Positions 23,701 to 32,290 of a DNA stretch of 64,000 bases are shown here, piece by piece; within the stretch, counting starts at the first letter, position 1; every line of letters starts with the position of its first letter. The position numbers and the translations under genes are program-made. The stretch covers positions 1 to 64,000 of the forward strand of contig NZ_BMTT01000013.1 in the NCBI RefSeq assembly GCF_014649815.1, given 5' to 3'. The notes under the pieces are model-generated. The model ran no database searches. It was not told the DNA's origin and worked only from the letters and a program-made list of their open reading frames with translations. The stretch comes from Streptomyces mutabilis (GTDB lineage Bacteria > Actinomycetota > Actinomycetes > Streptomycetales > Streptomycetaceae).

Positions 23701-25769
23701 ACGACCCGCCAGTCGCCGAGCTCGTCCCGGAAGCGTTCCACCACGATGGTGCGGTCGTCGGGGACGTGGCCGCAGGCCTCGCGCTGCTCGTCTAGGTAAG
23801 ACAGCACGTTGTCCGCAGCCCAGGCGTCCAGCCCGGCGGTGACCAGGCGCAGGCGGGCGTCCTCCTTGGTGAGGGAGCCGACCTCGCGCAGGAACGCGCC
23901 GAGCGCGCGGCCCAGCTCCAAGGGGCGGCCCAACTGGTCGCCCTTCCAGAACGGCAGCCTCCCCGGCACGCCGGGAGCCGGGGAGACCAGAACCCGGTCG
24001 CGGGTGATGTCCTCGATGCGCCAGGAGCTGGTGCCGAGCGTGAACACGTCCCCCACGCGGGACTCGTACACCATCTCCTCGTCGAGCTCGCCGACCCGGC
24101 CGCCGCCCTTCTTCGGGTCCGCACCCGCGAGGAAGACCCCGAAGAGCCCGCGGTCGGGAATCGTGCCGCCGGAGGTGACCGCGAGGCGCTGCGCGCCCGG
24201 CCGTCCGGTGACCGTGCCGGCGACCCGGTCCCAGACCACGCGCGGGCGCAGTTCGGCGAAGGCGTCCGACGGGTAGCGGCCCGCGAGCATGTCCAGGACG
24301 GCGGTGAAGGCCGACTCCGGCAGCGATGCGAAGGGGGCGGCGCGGCGGACGGTGGCTAGCAGGTCGTCGACCTGCCAGGTGTCCAGCGCCGTCATCGCCA
24401 CGATCTGCTGCGCCAGGACGTCCAGCGGATTGGCCGGGATCCGGAGCGCCTCGATCGCCCCGTCGCGCATCCGCTCGGTGACCACGGCCGCCTGCACGAG
24501 GTCCCCGCGGTACTTGGGGAAGACCACGCCCGTGGAGACAGCGCCGACCTGGTGCCCCGCGCGGCCGACGCGCTGGAGACCCGAGGCGACGGAGGGGGGC
24601 GACTCGACCTGGACGACCAGGTCGACGGCGCCCATGTCGATGCCCAACTCCAGGCTGGAGGTCGCCACCACTGCGGGCAGGCGGCCTGCCTTGAGGTCCT
24701 CCTCGACGAGGGCGCGCTGCTCCTTGGAGACCGAGCCGTGGTGTGCACGGGCGATCACGGGCGGGGCGCCCTGCGCGGCGCCGGAGCCGCCCATGAGTTC
24801 GGCGGGGGAGGGGTGCTCGCCCAGCGGCTCGCCGGTGGCCCGCTCGTAGGCGATCTCGTTGAGCCTGTTGCACAGACGTTCGGCCAGGCGGCGGGAGTTG
24901 GCGAAGACGATCGTGGAGCGGTGCGACTGGACGAGGTCGGTGATGCGCTCCTCGACGTGCGGCCAGATCGACGGGCGTTCCGCGCCCTCGTTGCCGTCCG
25001 CGACCGGGGAGCCGCCCAGCTCGCCCAGGTCCTCGACGGGGACGACCACGGACAGGTCGAACTCCTTGCCGGAGTCCGGCTGGACGATCTCCACCTTGCC
25101 GCGCGGGGCCAGGAACCGGGCGACCTCGTCCACCGGGCGGACCGTGGCCGACAGTCCGATACGGCGGGCCGGCTTCGGCAGCAGCTCGTCCAGCCGCTCC
25201 AGGGTGAGCGCGAGATGGGCGCCGCGCTTGGTGCCCGCCACCGCGTGCACCTCGTCCAGGATCACCGTCTCCACGCCGGTCAGCGCATCGCGCGTGGCCG
25301 ACGTCAGCATCAGGAACAGGGACTCCGGGGTGGTGATCAGGATGTCCGGCGGACGGGTGGACAGGGCACGGCGTTCGGCGGCCGGGGTGTCGCCGGAGCG
25401 GATACCGACCTTGACCTCGGGCTCGGGCAGTCCGAGCCGGACGGATTCCTGACGGATGCCGGTCAGCGGACTGCGGAGGTTGCGCTCGACGTCGACGGCC
25501 AGGGCCTTGAGCGGGGAGACGTACAGGACCCGGCAGCGCTTCTTGGGTTCGGCGGGCGGCGGCGTCGAGGCCAGCTGGTCCAGGGCGGCGAGGAAGGCGG
25601 CCAGCGTCTTGCCGGAGCCGGTGGGGGCGACCACCAGCACGTCGGAGCCCTCCGAGATGGCCTGCCACGCCCCCGCCTGCGCGGCGGTGGGCGCGGAGAA
25701 GGCCCCCGTGAACCAGCCGCGGGTCGCGGGGGAGAAGCCGTCCAGGGCTCGGTGTGCGGAGCTGACCAT
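20763..25769 (-). CDS. lhr: Large Lhr-type ATP-dependent DNA helicase
   Basis: The 1668-residue protein is a superfamily 2 helicase of the Lhr (long helicase-related) type. The core has Walker A APTGSGKT, a DEVH box (ILDEVHAVAGTKRGAH), motif VVATSSLELGIDMG and QRVGRAGH. The winged-helix and Lhr-specific C-terminal extension bring it to full length. In mycobacteria Lhr is a 3'-5' helicase induced by DNA damage. A Gly/Ser/Pro-rich low-complexity insert of about 125 residues (roughly 1410-1535) with repeated GGPRGS-like units interrupts the C-terminal region. The ATG at 25769 is chosen because the helicase fold starts shortly after it (FSPATRGWF). Confidence 0.93.
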   Translation of the reverse strand: MVSSAHRALDGFSPATRGWFTGAFSAPTAAQAGAWQAISEGSDVLVVAPTGSGKTLAAFLAALDQLASTPPPAEPKKRCRVLYVSPLKALAVDVERNLRSPLTGIRQESVRLGLPEPEVKVGIRSGDTPAAERRALSTRPPDILITTPESLFLMLTSATRDALTGVETVILDEVHAVAGTKRGAHLALTLERLDELLPKPARRIGLSATVRPVDEVARFLAPRGKVEIVQPDSGKEFDLSVVVPVEDLGELGGSPVADGNEGAERPSIWPHVEERITDLVQSHRSTIVFANSRRLAERLCNRLNEIAYERATGEPLGEHPSPAELMGGSGAAQGAPPVIARAHHGSVSKEQRALVEEDLKAGRLPAVVATSSLELGIDMGAVDLVVQVESPPSVASGLQRVGRAGHQVGAVSTGVVFPKYRGDLVQAAVVTERMRDGAIEALRIPANPLDVLAQQIVAMTALDTWQVDDLLATVRRAAPFASLPESAFTAVLDMLAGRYPSDAFAELRPRVVWDRVAGTVTGRPGAQRLAVTSGGTIPDRGLFGVFLAGADPKKGGGRVGELDEEMVYESRVGDVFTLGTSSWRIEDITRDRVLVSPAPGVPGRLPFWKGDQLGRPLELGRALGAFLREVGSLTKEDARLRLVTAGLDAWAADNVLSYLDEQREACGHVPDDRTIVVERFRDELGDWRVVVHSPFGAQVHAPWALALGAKLTERYGMDAQVMHADDGIVLRLPDADLMGLDLLDQDSSGLEYDAEQAPVGAADVVFDKGEVDRVVTDQVGGSALFASRFRECAARALLLPRRSPGKRTPLWQQRQRAAQLLEVASEYGSFPIVLEAIRECLQDVFDVPGLVELMGDLESRKVRLVEVTTPEPSPFARSLLFGYVAQFLYEGDSPLAERRAAALSLDSRLLAELLGQAELRELLDAEVLTELERELQWLTDDRRVKDPEGVADLLRLLGPLTDAELAERGAQPQWAPELAAARRAIKVRIAGADHWAAVEDAGRLRDALGTALPVGVPEAFTEPVKDPLGDLLARHARTHGPFTSVTAAARFGLGVAVTEGALQRLAAAGRVVQGEFHPAGIGQEWCDATVLRRLRRRSLAALRHELEPVPPAALGQFLPQWQHIGKGHSLRGIDGLVRAVEQLQGASVPASALEKLVLPSRVAHYNPAMLDELTAAGEVVWAGAGSLPGKDGWVSLYLADAAPLLLPPPHPLETTALHESVLNTLSGGYGLFFRQIADQVRATTHPDVTDPQLADALWELAWSGRLTNDTLAPLRSLLGSGRTAGSTAHRAKRAVPRGRYGSLTAAARPASRGGPPTVAGRWSLLPAREADTTVRAHALARTFLDRHGVVTRGAVAAEGVEGGFSAVYRILAAFEESGQARRGYVVEGLGAAQFAMEGAVDRLRAVANARERGGEGAPGRADFTGGPEGPAASGGFPGPAADAPFADFPSGSHASPGASRSPDGSDDVFADPDGLGRSPSRGDYISPRDYAEPGAGGPRGSGAHGGFGGPRGSADGGFGSPRGAYGTGSAGRRSRPSAGPPAVVLAAADPANAYGAALPWPEPPAGATHKPGRKAGSLVVLIEGEPALYMERGGKTLLLWPSAPDDLPTDDPRLRAAADALAEAARAGSLGTVTVERVNGATALTSPFGPLLENAGFVATPRGLRIRA

Positions 25770-26195
25770 GGATCCATCGTGCACCCGGGCACTGACAATC
25801 GGCCTGAGCCGGGCGGATGCGCTGCCGGTGCAGCCGCGGTGGCGCGGAGGCAGGTGGGGCGGTGTGTACCCGGGACGGACCGCGAGGGAGGCGAGGACGG
25901 AGAGGACGGCCGCCTGCCGTGGCGTCGGCGCGGCGGGTGACCGCAGCCGGTCGCCGAGCGGAACCGCCGGGCGTCCATCGCCCAGGCGGGCCAGCGGGGC
26001 TGTCCGGCGATCGAACGCCGGGCCGGACGGCAGCGCACGTACGAACGTGCGGCACGACGGGACAGGCCGGACAGGGACCGCCGAAGCCGGTCGAGGCGGC
26101 CGTCGCGACGACGGCGAGGCCAATGCTTGTCCCGGACGCCGGCAGGGGACGGGCGGCGCGCGAGCGGTGAACGAGCGGTGACGGACAATGGGCGC
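25770..26195. other. Divergent intergenic region lhr / araC-type regulator, no gene seen
   Basis: These 426 bases carry open frames on both strands, but none with family resemblance, codon bias or ribosome binding site. A TTGTCA on the minus strand (25798-25793) could be the lhr -35, though I could not pair it with a -10. Near the right end GACAAT (26184-26189) lies 6 bases before the ATG of the regulator. Confidence 0.5.
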
Positions 26196-27062
26196 ATGGC
26201 GGGATCGGGTGAGCGGGCGCGGCACTGGCGGTACGCGGAGCTGCCCGGCGTCGACCTGCTGCGGGCCCAGTACATACGGAAGACCTTCGTCCGCCACACG
26301 CACGAGCACTTCGTCATCGCCGCCATCGCCGACGGAGTGGAGGTCTTCCACCACGGCGGAAGCGACCAGTACGCCGGGGCGGGATCCCTCGCTCTGGTCA
26401 ACCCGGACACCCCGCACACGGGACGGGCCGGAGTACCGGAGGGCTGGCGTTACGGGGCCGTCTACCCGGCGCCCGAGCTCGTGGCCCGCATCGCGGCGGA
26501 GACGACCTCGCTGCGCGGGACGCCCGGATTCGTCCGGCCCGTGATCGAGGACCCGTACACCGTCGAACTGGTGCACCACGTGCTGCGGGCGGCCGACGAG
26601 GGAAACGCGCTCGCCGCCGACACCCTGCTGCGCGTGGCCGTGACCCGACTCCTGCGGCTCAACGGCGGCGCGCTGCCGCGCCGGGAGGTGCGGACGGCCG
26701 GTGCGCGGATCGCGGCCCGCGCGCGCGCCGTGCTGGAGGAGCGGATGGCCGACCCGCCGAGTCTCGAACGGCTCGCCGCTGAGCTCGGCAGCAGTCCGTT
26801 CGCGCTGCTGCGCGCCTTCCGGGACGCCTACGGGATGCCGCCCCACACCTGGCTGACGGACGCCCGGGTGCGCCGGGCACGTCGGCTGCTGGACGCCGGG
26901 ACGACACCGTCCGAGGTCGCGGTCGCGGTGGGCTTCACCGACCAGCCGCATCTGAACCGGCACTTCGCGCGGATCGTGGGCGTGCCGCCCGGCGCCTACC
27001 AGCGGGAGCGCAAGAACGTACAAGACGCGCGGCGGCGGCTTCTCCTACCGTCCGATGCGTGA
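26196..27062 (+). CDS. AraC-family transcriptional regulator
   Basis: The 288-residue protein has an N-terminal cupin-like AraC ligand-binding domain (HTHEHFVIAAI, then the PDTPHTGRA strand) and a C-terminal double helix-turn-helix (about 185-275) with the signature ending VAVAVGFTDQPHLNRHFARIV. Its stop overlaps the start of azlC (GTGA), so it most likely senses an amino acid and controls the AzlCD exporter. ATG 26196 is taken because GACAAT sits 6 bases upstream, suggesting a leaderless transcript; a GTG at 26178 would add six residues. Confidence 0.88.
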   Translation: MAGSGERARHWRYAELPGVDLLRAQYIRKTFVRHTHEHFVIAAIADGVEVFHHGGSDQYAGAGSLALVNPDTPHTGRAGVPEGWRYGAVYPAPELVARIAAETTSLRGTPGFVRPVIEDPYTVELVHHVLRAADEGNALAADTLLRVAVTRLLRLNGGALPRREVRTAGARIAARARAVLEERMADPPSLERLAAELGSSPFALLRAFRDAYGMPPHTWLTDARVRRARRLLDAGTTPSEVAVAVGFTDQPHLNRHFARIVGVPPGAYQRERKNVQDARRRLLLPSDA

Positions 27063-27802
27063 CAGAACAGACAGTAGTCCCGGACACGAGCGTGGAAGGC
27101 AAGCCGGACGCCGCCGTCGTACGGGACGCCCTGGGGGTCGGAATCGCCGTGGGACTGTCCGGGTTCGCCTTCGGGGTCACCTCGGCGGGCAGCGGACTGA
27201 CCCTGGCGCAGACCTGCGCGCTCAGCCTCCTGGTGTTCACCGGGGCGTCCCAGTTCGCGCTCGTGGGGGCACTCGCGGCCGGCGGCAATCCGCTCACCGC
27301 CGCGGCGGGGGCCTTCTTCCTGGGCGTGCGCAACGCCTTCTACGGGCTGCGGCTGTCGCAGTTGCTGGCCCTCCCGCGCGCGGTGCGGCCGTTCGCCGCG
27401 CAGTGGGTGATCGACGAGACGACGGCCGTGGCCCTCGCCCAGCCCACGCGACGCAGCGTCCGGATCGGGTTCACCGTCACCGGACTCACCCTGTACCTGC
27501 TGTGGAACCTCACCACCCTGCTCGGCGCGCTCGGTGCGGAGGCCATCGGGGACACGGACGCCTGGGGGCTGGACGCCGCCGGACCCGCGGTCTTCCTGGC
27601 GCTGCTCGCGCCGATGCTGAGGACCACCACCGAGCGGGCGACCGCCGCCCTGGCCGTACTCCTGGGACTCGGCCTTCTGCCCGTGCTCCCCGCCGGTGTG
27701 CCCGTGCTGGTGGCCGCGCTGGCGGCCCCGGCGGTCCTGTGGGCGCGGGGGCGCCGCGGAAGCGGGGCCGAACAGGACTCCGCGCGGGAGGGGGAGCGGT
27801 GA
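27059..27802 (+). CDS. azlC: AzlC-type branched-chain amino acid exporter, large subunit
   Basis: The 247-residue membrane protein has about seven hydrophobic helices and the AzlC hallmarks LLVFTGASQFA and FFLGVRNAFYGL. AzlC with AzlD exports branched-chain amino acids and analogues in other bacteria. The GTG start overlaps the stop of the upstream AraC regulator, and the stop overlaps azlD. A TACCGT 7 bases before the start could additionally give a leaderless transcript. Confidence 0.9.
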   Translation: MTEQTVVPDTSVEGKPDAAVVRDALGVGIAVGLSGFAFGVTSAGSGLTLAQTCALSLLVFTGASQFALVGALAAGGNPLTAAAGAFFLGVRNAFYGLRLSQLLALPRAVRPFAAQWVIDETTAVALAQPTRRSVRIGFTVTGLTLYLLWNLTTLLGALGAEAIGDTDAWGLDAAGPAVFLALLAPMLRTTTERATAALAVLLGLGLLPVLPAGVPVLVAALAAPAVLWARGRRGSGAEQDSAREGER

Positions 27803-28107
27803 GCGTCTGGATCGCGATCGGCGTGACGGCGGTGGGGTGCTACGCCGTCAAGCTGCTCGGACTGCTGGTGCCCGCGGGCGCCCTGGAGCGGCCCCTGGTC
27901 CGGCGCCTCGCCGCACTGCTGCCCGTGGCACTCCTCGCCGCGCTCACCTCGCAGCAGACCTTCGCCGACGGGCAGGCGCTCGTGCTGGACGCGCGGGCCG
28001 CGGGTGTCGCGGCTGCCGCCGTGGCGCTGGTTCTGCGCGCGCCGTTCCTGCTCGTCGTCGCGGCGGCCGTGGTGGTGACCGCGGCTGTACGGGCCGTGGG
28101 CGGCTGA
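27799..28107 (+). CDS. azlD: AzlD-type exporter small subunit
   Basis: The 102-residue protein is made of four hydrophobic helices and matches AzlD (DUF/branched-chain transport small subunit) in length, in the Leu/Ala/Val composition and in the PVALLAALTSQQTF segment. It is the obligate partner of AzlC. The GTG start overlaps the azlC stop, with GGGAGGGGGAG just upstream. It converges on the next gene with 8 bases between. Confidence 0.88.
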   Translation: MSVWIAIGVTAVGCYAVKLLGLLVPAGALERPLVRRLAALLPVALLAALTSQQTFADGQALVLDARAAGVAAAAVALVLRAPFLLVVAAAVVVTAAVRAVGG

Positions 28108-28115
28108 GGAAGGGG

Positions 28116-29069
28116 TCAGCCGATCGGGCGGCCGTACGCCCGGAGCGTGCGCAGCGCCTTGACCGTCACCCCACAACGGGCCTCCAGGGCGGGCGCGGGG
28201 GCCCACTGACGCCAGCGGACGGGCCAGCCGCCGTCCTCCCTCTGCTCGGACACGAGGAAGTCGAGGGAGCGGGCCATCTCGTCGTCCGTGAACCACGCGC
28301 GCGAGAGGGAACGCGGGTGGCCCGCGTAGTCGTGGGGGAAGTGGTGCTCTCCCGGGGCGTAGCCGGGGGAGAGCGGGTACGCGTCGAGGTCGTCCGGGTC
28401 CAGTACCGCGAGGCGCTGCCGGCGCACGAGGCGGCCCAGCCGGTCGGCCGCCGCCTCCGCGCGAGGGCGGTCGGGTGCGCTGTCCAGGAAGGCCACGGCG
28501 GCCTCGATCTCGTAGGGGTGCGAGGTCTCCAGCGACTCGGCCGCCTGCCAGCAGAAGTCCGTCGCCCTGAACAGCCAGGCGTGCCAGACGTCGTTGCGGT
28601 GCAGCAGGCCGGCCACCGGCCCCGTGGCGAGGAGCTCGCCGGGCGGGTCGTCCACGACCGGCACGAAGGGGGCCGCCGGATATCCGCGCTGACCGGGATG
28701 GACCGCGGGCAGGGCGCCGTCCCGCGTGGACACGGAGGTCAGGTAGCGGCAGATCCGTTCCACGCGCTGTCCGCCGCAGCGGCCGACGGCGTCCAGGACG
28801 CGCAGGGCACGCGCGGTGTGCAGTGGCTGGCTGACCGGGCCGCGCAGATCGGGTTCCAGCGCGTGACCGTAGCCGCCGTCCTCGTTGCGGTAGGCGTCCA
28901 GTGCGGTCTCCACCGGACCGGCGTCCCCGTCGCGGAAGTGGTGGGCGAACAGGCGCTGCTCCAGCACCCGCGCGGTGAGCCGGACGAAGTGCTCCGCGCG
29001 CGCGAGCGGAGAGCACCCCGCGGGAGGCAGGGGCGTCGTGGGGGGTGCGGAAGCTCCGATCTCGGCCAT
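28116..29069 (-). CDS. Conserved hypothetical protein with alpha/alpha-barrel-like repeats
   Basis: The 317-residue soluble protein has no signal peptide. Repeated segments such as NEDGGYGHALEPD and EQREDGGWPVRW resemble the turns of prenyltransferase/terpene-cyclase alpha-alpha barrels. The DxDD or catalytic motifs of those enzymes are not seen, so I do not assign an activity. It is divergent from the DUF3046 gene, with 79 bases between the starts. ATG 29069 is the first start and no strong ribosome binding site is evident. Confidence 0.7.
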   Translation of the reverse strand: MAEIGASAPPTTPLPPAGCSPLARAEHFVRLTARVLEQRLFAHHFRDGDAGPVETALDAYRNEDGGYGHALEPDLRGPVSQPLHTARALRVLDAVGRCGGQRVERICRYLTSVSTRDGALPAVHPGQRGYPAAPFVPVVDDPPGELLATGPVAGLLHRNDVWHAWLFRATDFCWQAAESLETSHPYEIEAAVAFLDSAPDRPRAEAAADRLGRLVRRQRLAVLDPDDLDAYPLSPGYAPGEHHFPHDYAGHPRSLSRAWFTDDEMARSLDFLVSEQREDGGWPVRWRQWAPAPALEARCGVTVKALRTLRAYGRPIG

Positions 29070-29148
29070 GGTCAGACCGTAGGACGGAATGGGGTCCCGG
29101 TACGTGGTCCCGGCACGGGCCCACCCTCAGGGGCGGGATACTGGAGTC

Positions 29149-29343
29149 ATGCGGTTGACGGTCTTCTGGGAGCGGATGGCGGATCACTTCGGTCCGGGCT
29201 ACGCCGACACCTTCGCGCGCGATCACGTGATGTCGGAGTTGGGCGGGCGCACGGTGCACGAGGCGCTGGACGGCGGCTGGGACGCCAAAGACGTGTGGCG
29301 GGTGGTCTGCACGGTCATGAACGTGCCGCAGGAGCAGCGCTGA
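29149..29343 (+). CDS. DUF3046 family small protein
   Basis: The 64-residue protein matches DUF3046, an actinobacterial family usually encoded close to recA. The pattern is MRLTVFWERM, FGPGYADTFARDHV, and a C-terminal DAKDVWRVVC, NVPQEQR. The function is unknown. GATACT ends 6 bases before the ATG, with GGAG inside the gap, so either a leaderless or a very short-leader transcript is likely. Confidence 0.88.
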   Translation: MRLTVFWERMADHFGPGYADTFARDHVMSELGGRTVHEALDGGWDAKDVWRVVCTVMNVPQEQR

Positions 29344-29403
29344 CCGGGCACGAAGATCACCGAACGGGGCTCCGCCGTTCGCGACGTGGGCGAGACTTGG
29401 TCC

Positions 29404-30678
29404 GTGGCACCCACTGACGAGACCGGACAGGCGACCCGGCACGCATCCACGAGCGGCACGACGCCGCCCGCCCCGCCCCCGCCCGGGGGCGCCGCCGGGC
29501 CGGGCGCGCGCATGCCGCGCTGGCTGCCGCGCGCCATGGTGCTCGCTCTCGCGCTCATCGCCGTCTTCCAGCTGGGCAGCTGGGCCTTCCACCAGCTCAC
29601 CGGCCTGCTGATCAACATCCTCATCGCGTTCTTCCTGGCCCTCGCCATCGAACCCGCGGTGAGCTGGATGGCCGCGCGCGGCCTGCGCCGCGGTCTGGCC
29701 ACCTTCCTCGTGTTCCTCGTCGTACTGATCGTGGCCGCTGGGTTCGTCACGCTGCTCGGCTCCATGCTCGCGGGACAGATCGTCAAGATGGTCGAGGAGT
29801 TCCCGGAGTACCTCGACTCCGTCATCAACTGGGTCAACGGCCACTTCCACACCGAGCTGAGAAGAGTCGACATCCAGGAGGGCCTGCTCCGCTCCGACTG
29901 GCTGCGCAACTACGTGCAGAACAGCGCGACCGGCGTCCTGGACGTGTCGACCCAGGTCCTGGGCGGCCTCTTCCAACTGCTGACGATCCTGCTGTTCTCC
30001 TTCTACTTCGCCGCCGACGGTCCCCGGCTGCGGCGTGCGCTCTGCTCCGTCCTGCCTCCCGCCCGGCAGGCCGAGGTGCTGCGCGCGTGGGAGATCGCCG
30101 TGGACAAGACCGGCGGTTACCTGTACTCGCGCGGTCTGATGGCTCTCGTCTCCGGCGTAGCGCACTACATCCTGCTGGAGTTCCTGGAGGTGCCCTACGC
30201 CCCCGCGCTCGCGGTGTGGGTGGGCCTGGTGTCGCAGTTCATCCCCACCATCGGCACCTATCTCGCGGGCGCCCTGCCCATGCTGATCGCCTTCACGATC
30301 AACCCGTGGTACGCGCTGTGGGTGCTGGTCTTCGTGGTGATCTACCAGCAGTTCGAGAACTACGTACTGCAGCCCAAGCTGACGTCCAAGACCGTGGACA
30401 TCCACCCCGCGGTCGCCTTCGGGTCGGTCGTCGCGGGCACCGCCCTGCTCGGTGCCGTCGGCGCGCTGATCGCCATTCCGGCGATCGCGACACTGCAGGC
30501 GTTCCTGGGGGCGTACGTCAAACGTTACGACGTGACGGACGATCCGCGCGTCCACGGACGCCGGAGCCGCCGACCGGCGGGGTCCAGGGAGCCCACGCGC
30601 CTGCGCAAGTTGTGGGCCAAGCGGCTGGAGCCCGGGGGGCCCGGCGGTTCCGGGACGGGCCGGGAAGGCCGCTCCTAG
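29404..30678 (+). CDS. AI-2E family transporter-like membrane protein
   Basis: The 424-residue protein has a Pro/Gly-rich cytosolic N-terminus and about seven to eight membrane helices. It shows features of the AI-2E (PerM) family: LLINILIAFFLALAIEPAV, a long extracytoplasmic amphipathic section, SQFIPTIGTYLAG, and the VVIYQQFENYVLQPKL motif. Members carry out ion or small-molecule transport; the substrate is unknown. GTG 29404 is taken since GAGACT sits 6 bases before it; GTG 29386 in frame is the alternative. Its TAG stop overlaps the stop of the convergent next gene in a shared CTAG. Confidence 0.85.
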   Translation: MAPTDETGQATRHASTSGTTPPAPPPPGGAAGPGARMPRWLPRAMVLALALIAVFQLGSWAFHQLTGLLINILIAFFLALAIEPAVSWMAARGLRRGLATFLVFLVVLIVAAGFVTLLGSMLAGQIVKMVEEFPEYLDSVINWVNGHFHTELRRVDIQEGLLRSDWLRNYVQNSATGVLDVSTQVLGGLFQLLTILLFSFYFAADGPRLRRALCSVLPPARQAEVLRAWEIAVDKTGGYLYSRGLMALVSGVAHYILLEFLEVPYAPALAVWVGLVSQFIPTIGTYLAGALPMLIAFTINPWYALWVLVFVVIYQQFENYVLQPKLTSKTVDIHPAVAFGSVVAGTALLGAVGALIAIPAIATLQAFLGAYVKRYDVTDDPRVHGRRSRRPAGSREPTRLRKLWAKRLEPGGPGGSGTGREGRS

Positions 30679-30890
30679 GGCGACGGCGCGGGGCGGCAGG
30701 GATCAGCCCTGCGGCTCCTGGCTTGGCGTCGACTGTGGTCCGTGTGATCGGTGGGGGTCTCCGAGCGGTGGCCGCGGGCGATGTGGTCCCGCAGCACCGC
30801 CTCGACGGCGTCTTGGGGTAAGCCGATGCCGGCCAGGACCATCACCTCCACCACCGGTTCGGCGTCAGGACTGATGCTGACCCTGGCCAC
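30675..30890 (-). CDS. Small conserved hypothetical protein divergent from recA
   Basis: The 71-residue protein starts with a short beta-like segment (VARVSISPDAEPVVEVMV) then a helix LPQDAVEAVLRDHIARG and a polar basic tail. I do not recognise a domain. GTG 30890 has AGGGGGA 6 bases upstream, which decides the start over longer options in the same frame. The gene faces away from recA, so both promoters lie in the 278 bases between; a role linked to SOS is possible but only inferred from position. Confidence 0.6.
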   Translation of the reverse strand: MARVSISPDAEPVVEVMVLAGIGLPQDAVEAVLRDHIARGHRSETPTDHTDHSRRQARSRRADPCRPAPSP

Positions 30891-30978
30891 GGCGTCCCCC
30901 TCTGCGCGTCGCGTCCGCGCTCTAGCCACCCGGACGCCGTTCCGGCAGACGTACGCTCGGGAGTGCCGCGTGCTGCGC

Positions 30979-31007
30979 TTGACACAAAAATCGAACATCC
31001 ATTCTCA
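30979..31007 (+). promoter_or_regulatory. recA promoter with SOS (LexA-type) box
   Basis: A perfect TTGACA -35 (30979-30984) is followed by TCGAAC-ATCC-ATTCTC (30991-31006), which matches the actinobacterial LexA consensus TCGAAC-N4-GTTCGA at 9 of 12 positions. The -10 is not clear; TTCTCA at a 17-base spacing is the best candidate. LexA bound here would block the promoter. Confidence 0.72.
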
Positions 31008-31070
31008 TGGAGGCGCCGGCGAGGCTCGTGACGGGCGATTCGGCTGGGTTTGGATGGAGAAGTGCCCGAG

Positions 31071-31079
31071 TTATCCACA
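31071..31079 (+). promoter_or_regulatory. DnaA-box-like nonamer in the recA leader
   Basis: TTATCCACA is identical to the E. coli consensus DnaA box. It lies between the recA promoter and the start codon. A single box may be chance, but its place suggests possible DnaA control. Confidence 0.4.
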
Positions 31080-31168
31080 GGCCGGACCCGTATCGGGGCC
31101 CATTGTCAGTGGCAGGCATTAGCGTCTTTGACGTGAAGCGATCGAATCAAGCAAACCGGGTGGAACCC

Positions 31169-32287
31169 ATGGCAGGAACCGACCGCGAGAAGGCCCTGGA
31201 CGCCGCGCTCGCACAGATTGAACGGCAATTCGGCAAGGGCGCGGTCATGCGCATGGGCGAGCGGTCGAAGGAGCCCATCGAGGTCATCTCGACCGGGTCG
31301 ACCGCGCTCGACGTGGCCCTCGGCGTCGGCGGCATCCCGCGCGGCCGGGTCGTGGAGATCTACGGCCCCGAGTCCTCGGGCAAGACGACCCTGACCCTGC
31401 ACGCCGTGGCGAACGCGCAGAAGGCCGGCGGCCAGGTCGCGTTCGTGGACGCGGAGCACGCCCTCGACCCCGAGTACGCGCAGAAGCTCGGTGTCGACAT
31501 CGACAACCTGATCCTGTCCCAGCCGGACAACGGCGAGCAGGCCCTGGAGATCGTGGACATGCTGGTCCGCTCCGGCGCCCTCGACCTGATCGTCATCGAC
31601 TCCGTCGCCGCGCTCGTGCCGCGCGCGGAGATCGAGGGCGAGATGGGCGACAGTCACGTCGGTCTCCAGGCCCGGCTGATGAGCCAGGCCCTCCGGAAGA
31701 TCACCAGCGCGCTCAACCAGTCCAAGACCACCGCGATCTTCATCAACCAGCTCCGCGAGAAGATCGGCGTCATGTTCGGCTCCCCGGAGACGACGACCGG
31801 TGGCCGGGCGCTGAAGTTCTACGCCTCGGTGCGCATCGACATCCGCCGCATCGAGACGCTGAAGGACGGCACGGAGGCGGTCGGCAACCGCACCCGCTGC
31901 AAGGTCGTCAAGAACAAGGTCGCGCCGCCCTTCAAGCAGGCCGAGTTCGACATCCTCTACGGCCAGGGCATCAGCCGCGAGGGCGGTCTGATCGACATGG
32001 GCGTGGAGCACGGCTTCGTCCGCAAGGCCGGTGCCTGGTACACGTACGAGGGCGACCAGCTCGGCCAGGGCAAGGAGAACGCGCGCAACTTCCTGAAGGA
32101 CAACCCCGACCTCGCCAACGAGATCGAGAAGAAGATCAAGGAGAAGCTGGGCGTCGGGGTCCGTCCCGAGGAGCCGGCGGCCACCGAGCCGGGACCGGAC
32201 GCCGCCGCGACCGACCCCGCACCGGCGGTGCCCGCCCCCGCGACCGCCAAGGCCGCCAAGTCCAAGGCCGCGGCAGCCAAGAGCTGA
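31169..32287 (+). CDS. recA: Recombinase RecA
   Basis: The 372-residue protein is the strand-exchange recombinase of homologous recombination and co-protease for LexA. Walker A is GPESSGKTT (66-74), Walker B is [12 protein letters not shown], loop L2 includes the [20 protein letters not shown] region. The C-terminal tail after 330 is Ala/Pro/Lys-rich, as in other Streptomyces RecA. The ATG at 31169 has GGTGGA upstream. Transcription from the SOS promoter 170 bases upstream gives a long leader. recX follows with a 3-base gap. Confidence 0.98.
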   Translation: MAGTDREKALDAALAQIERQFGKGAVMRMGERSKEPIEVISTGSTALDVALGVGGIPRGRVVEIYGPESSGKTTLTLHAVANAQKAGGQVAFVDAEHALDPEYAQKLGVDIDNLILSQPDNGEQALEIVDMLVRSGALDLIVIDSVAALVPRAEIEGEMGDSHVGLQARLMSQALRKITSALNQSKTTAIFINQLREKIGVMFGSPETTTGGRALKFYASVRIDIRRIETLKDGTEAVGNRTRCKVVKNKVAPPFKQAEFDILYGQGISREGGLIDMGVEHGFVRKAGAWYTYEGDQLGQGKENARNFLKDNPDLANEIEKKIKEKLGVGVRPEEPAATEPGPDAAATDPAPAVPAPATAKAAKSKAAAAKS

Positions 32288-32290
32288 CCC

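Noticed and set aside
20763-27023. Minus-strand frame extending lhr by about 418 codons upstream
   Set aside because: The extension runs antisense through the AraC-type regulator and the intergenic region, lacks family resemblance, and a good start exists at 25769.
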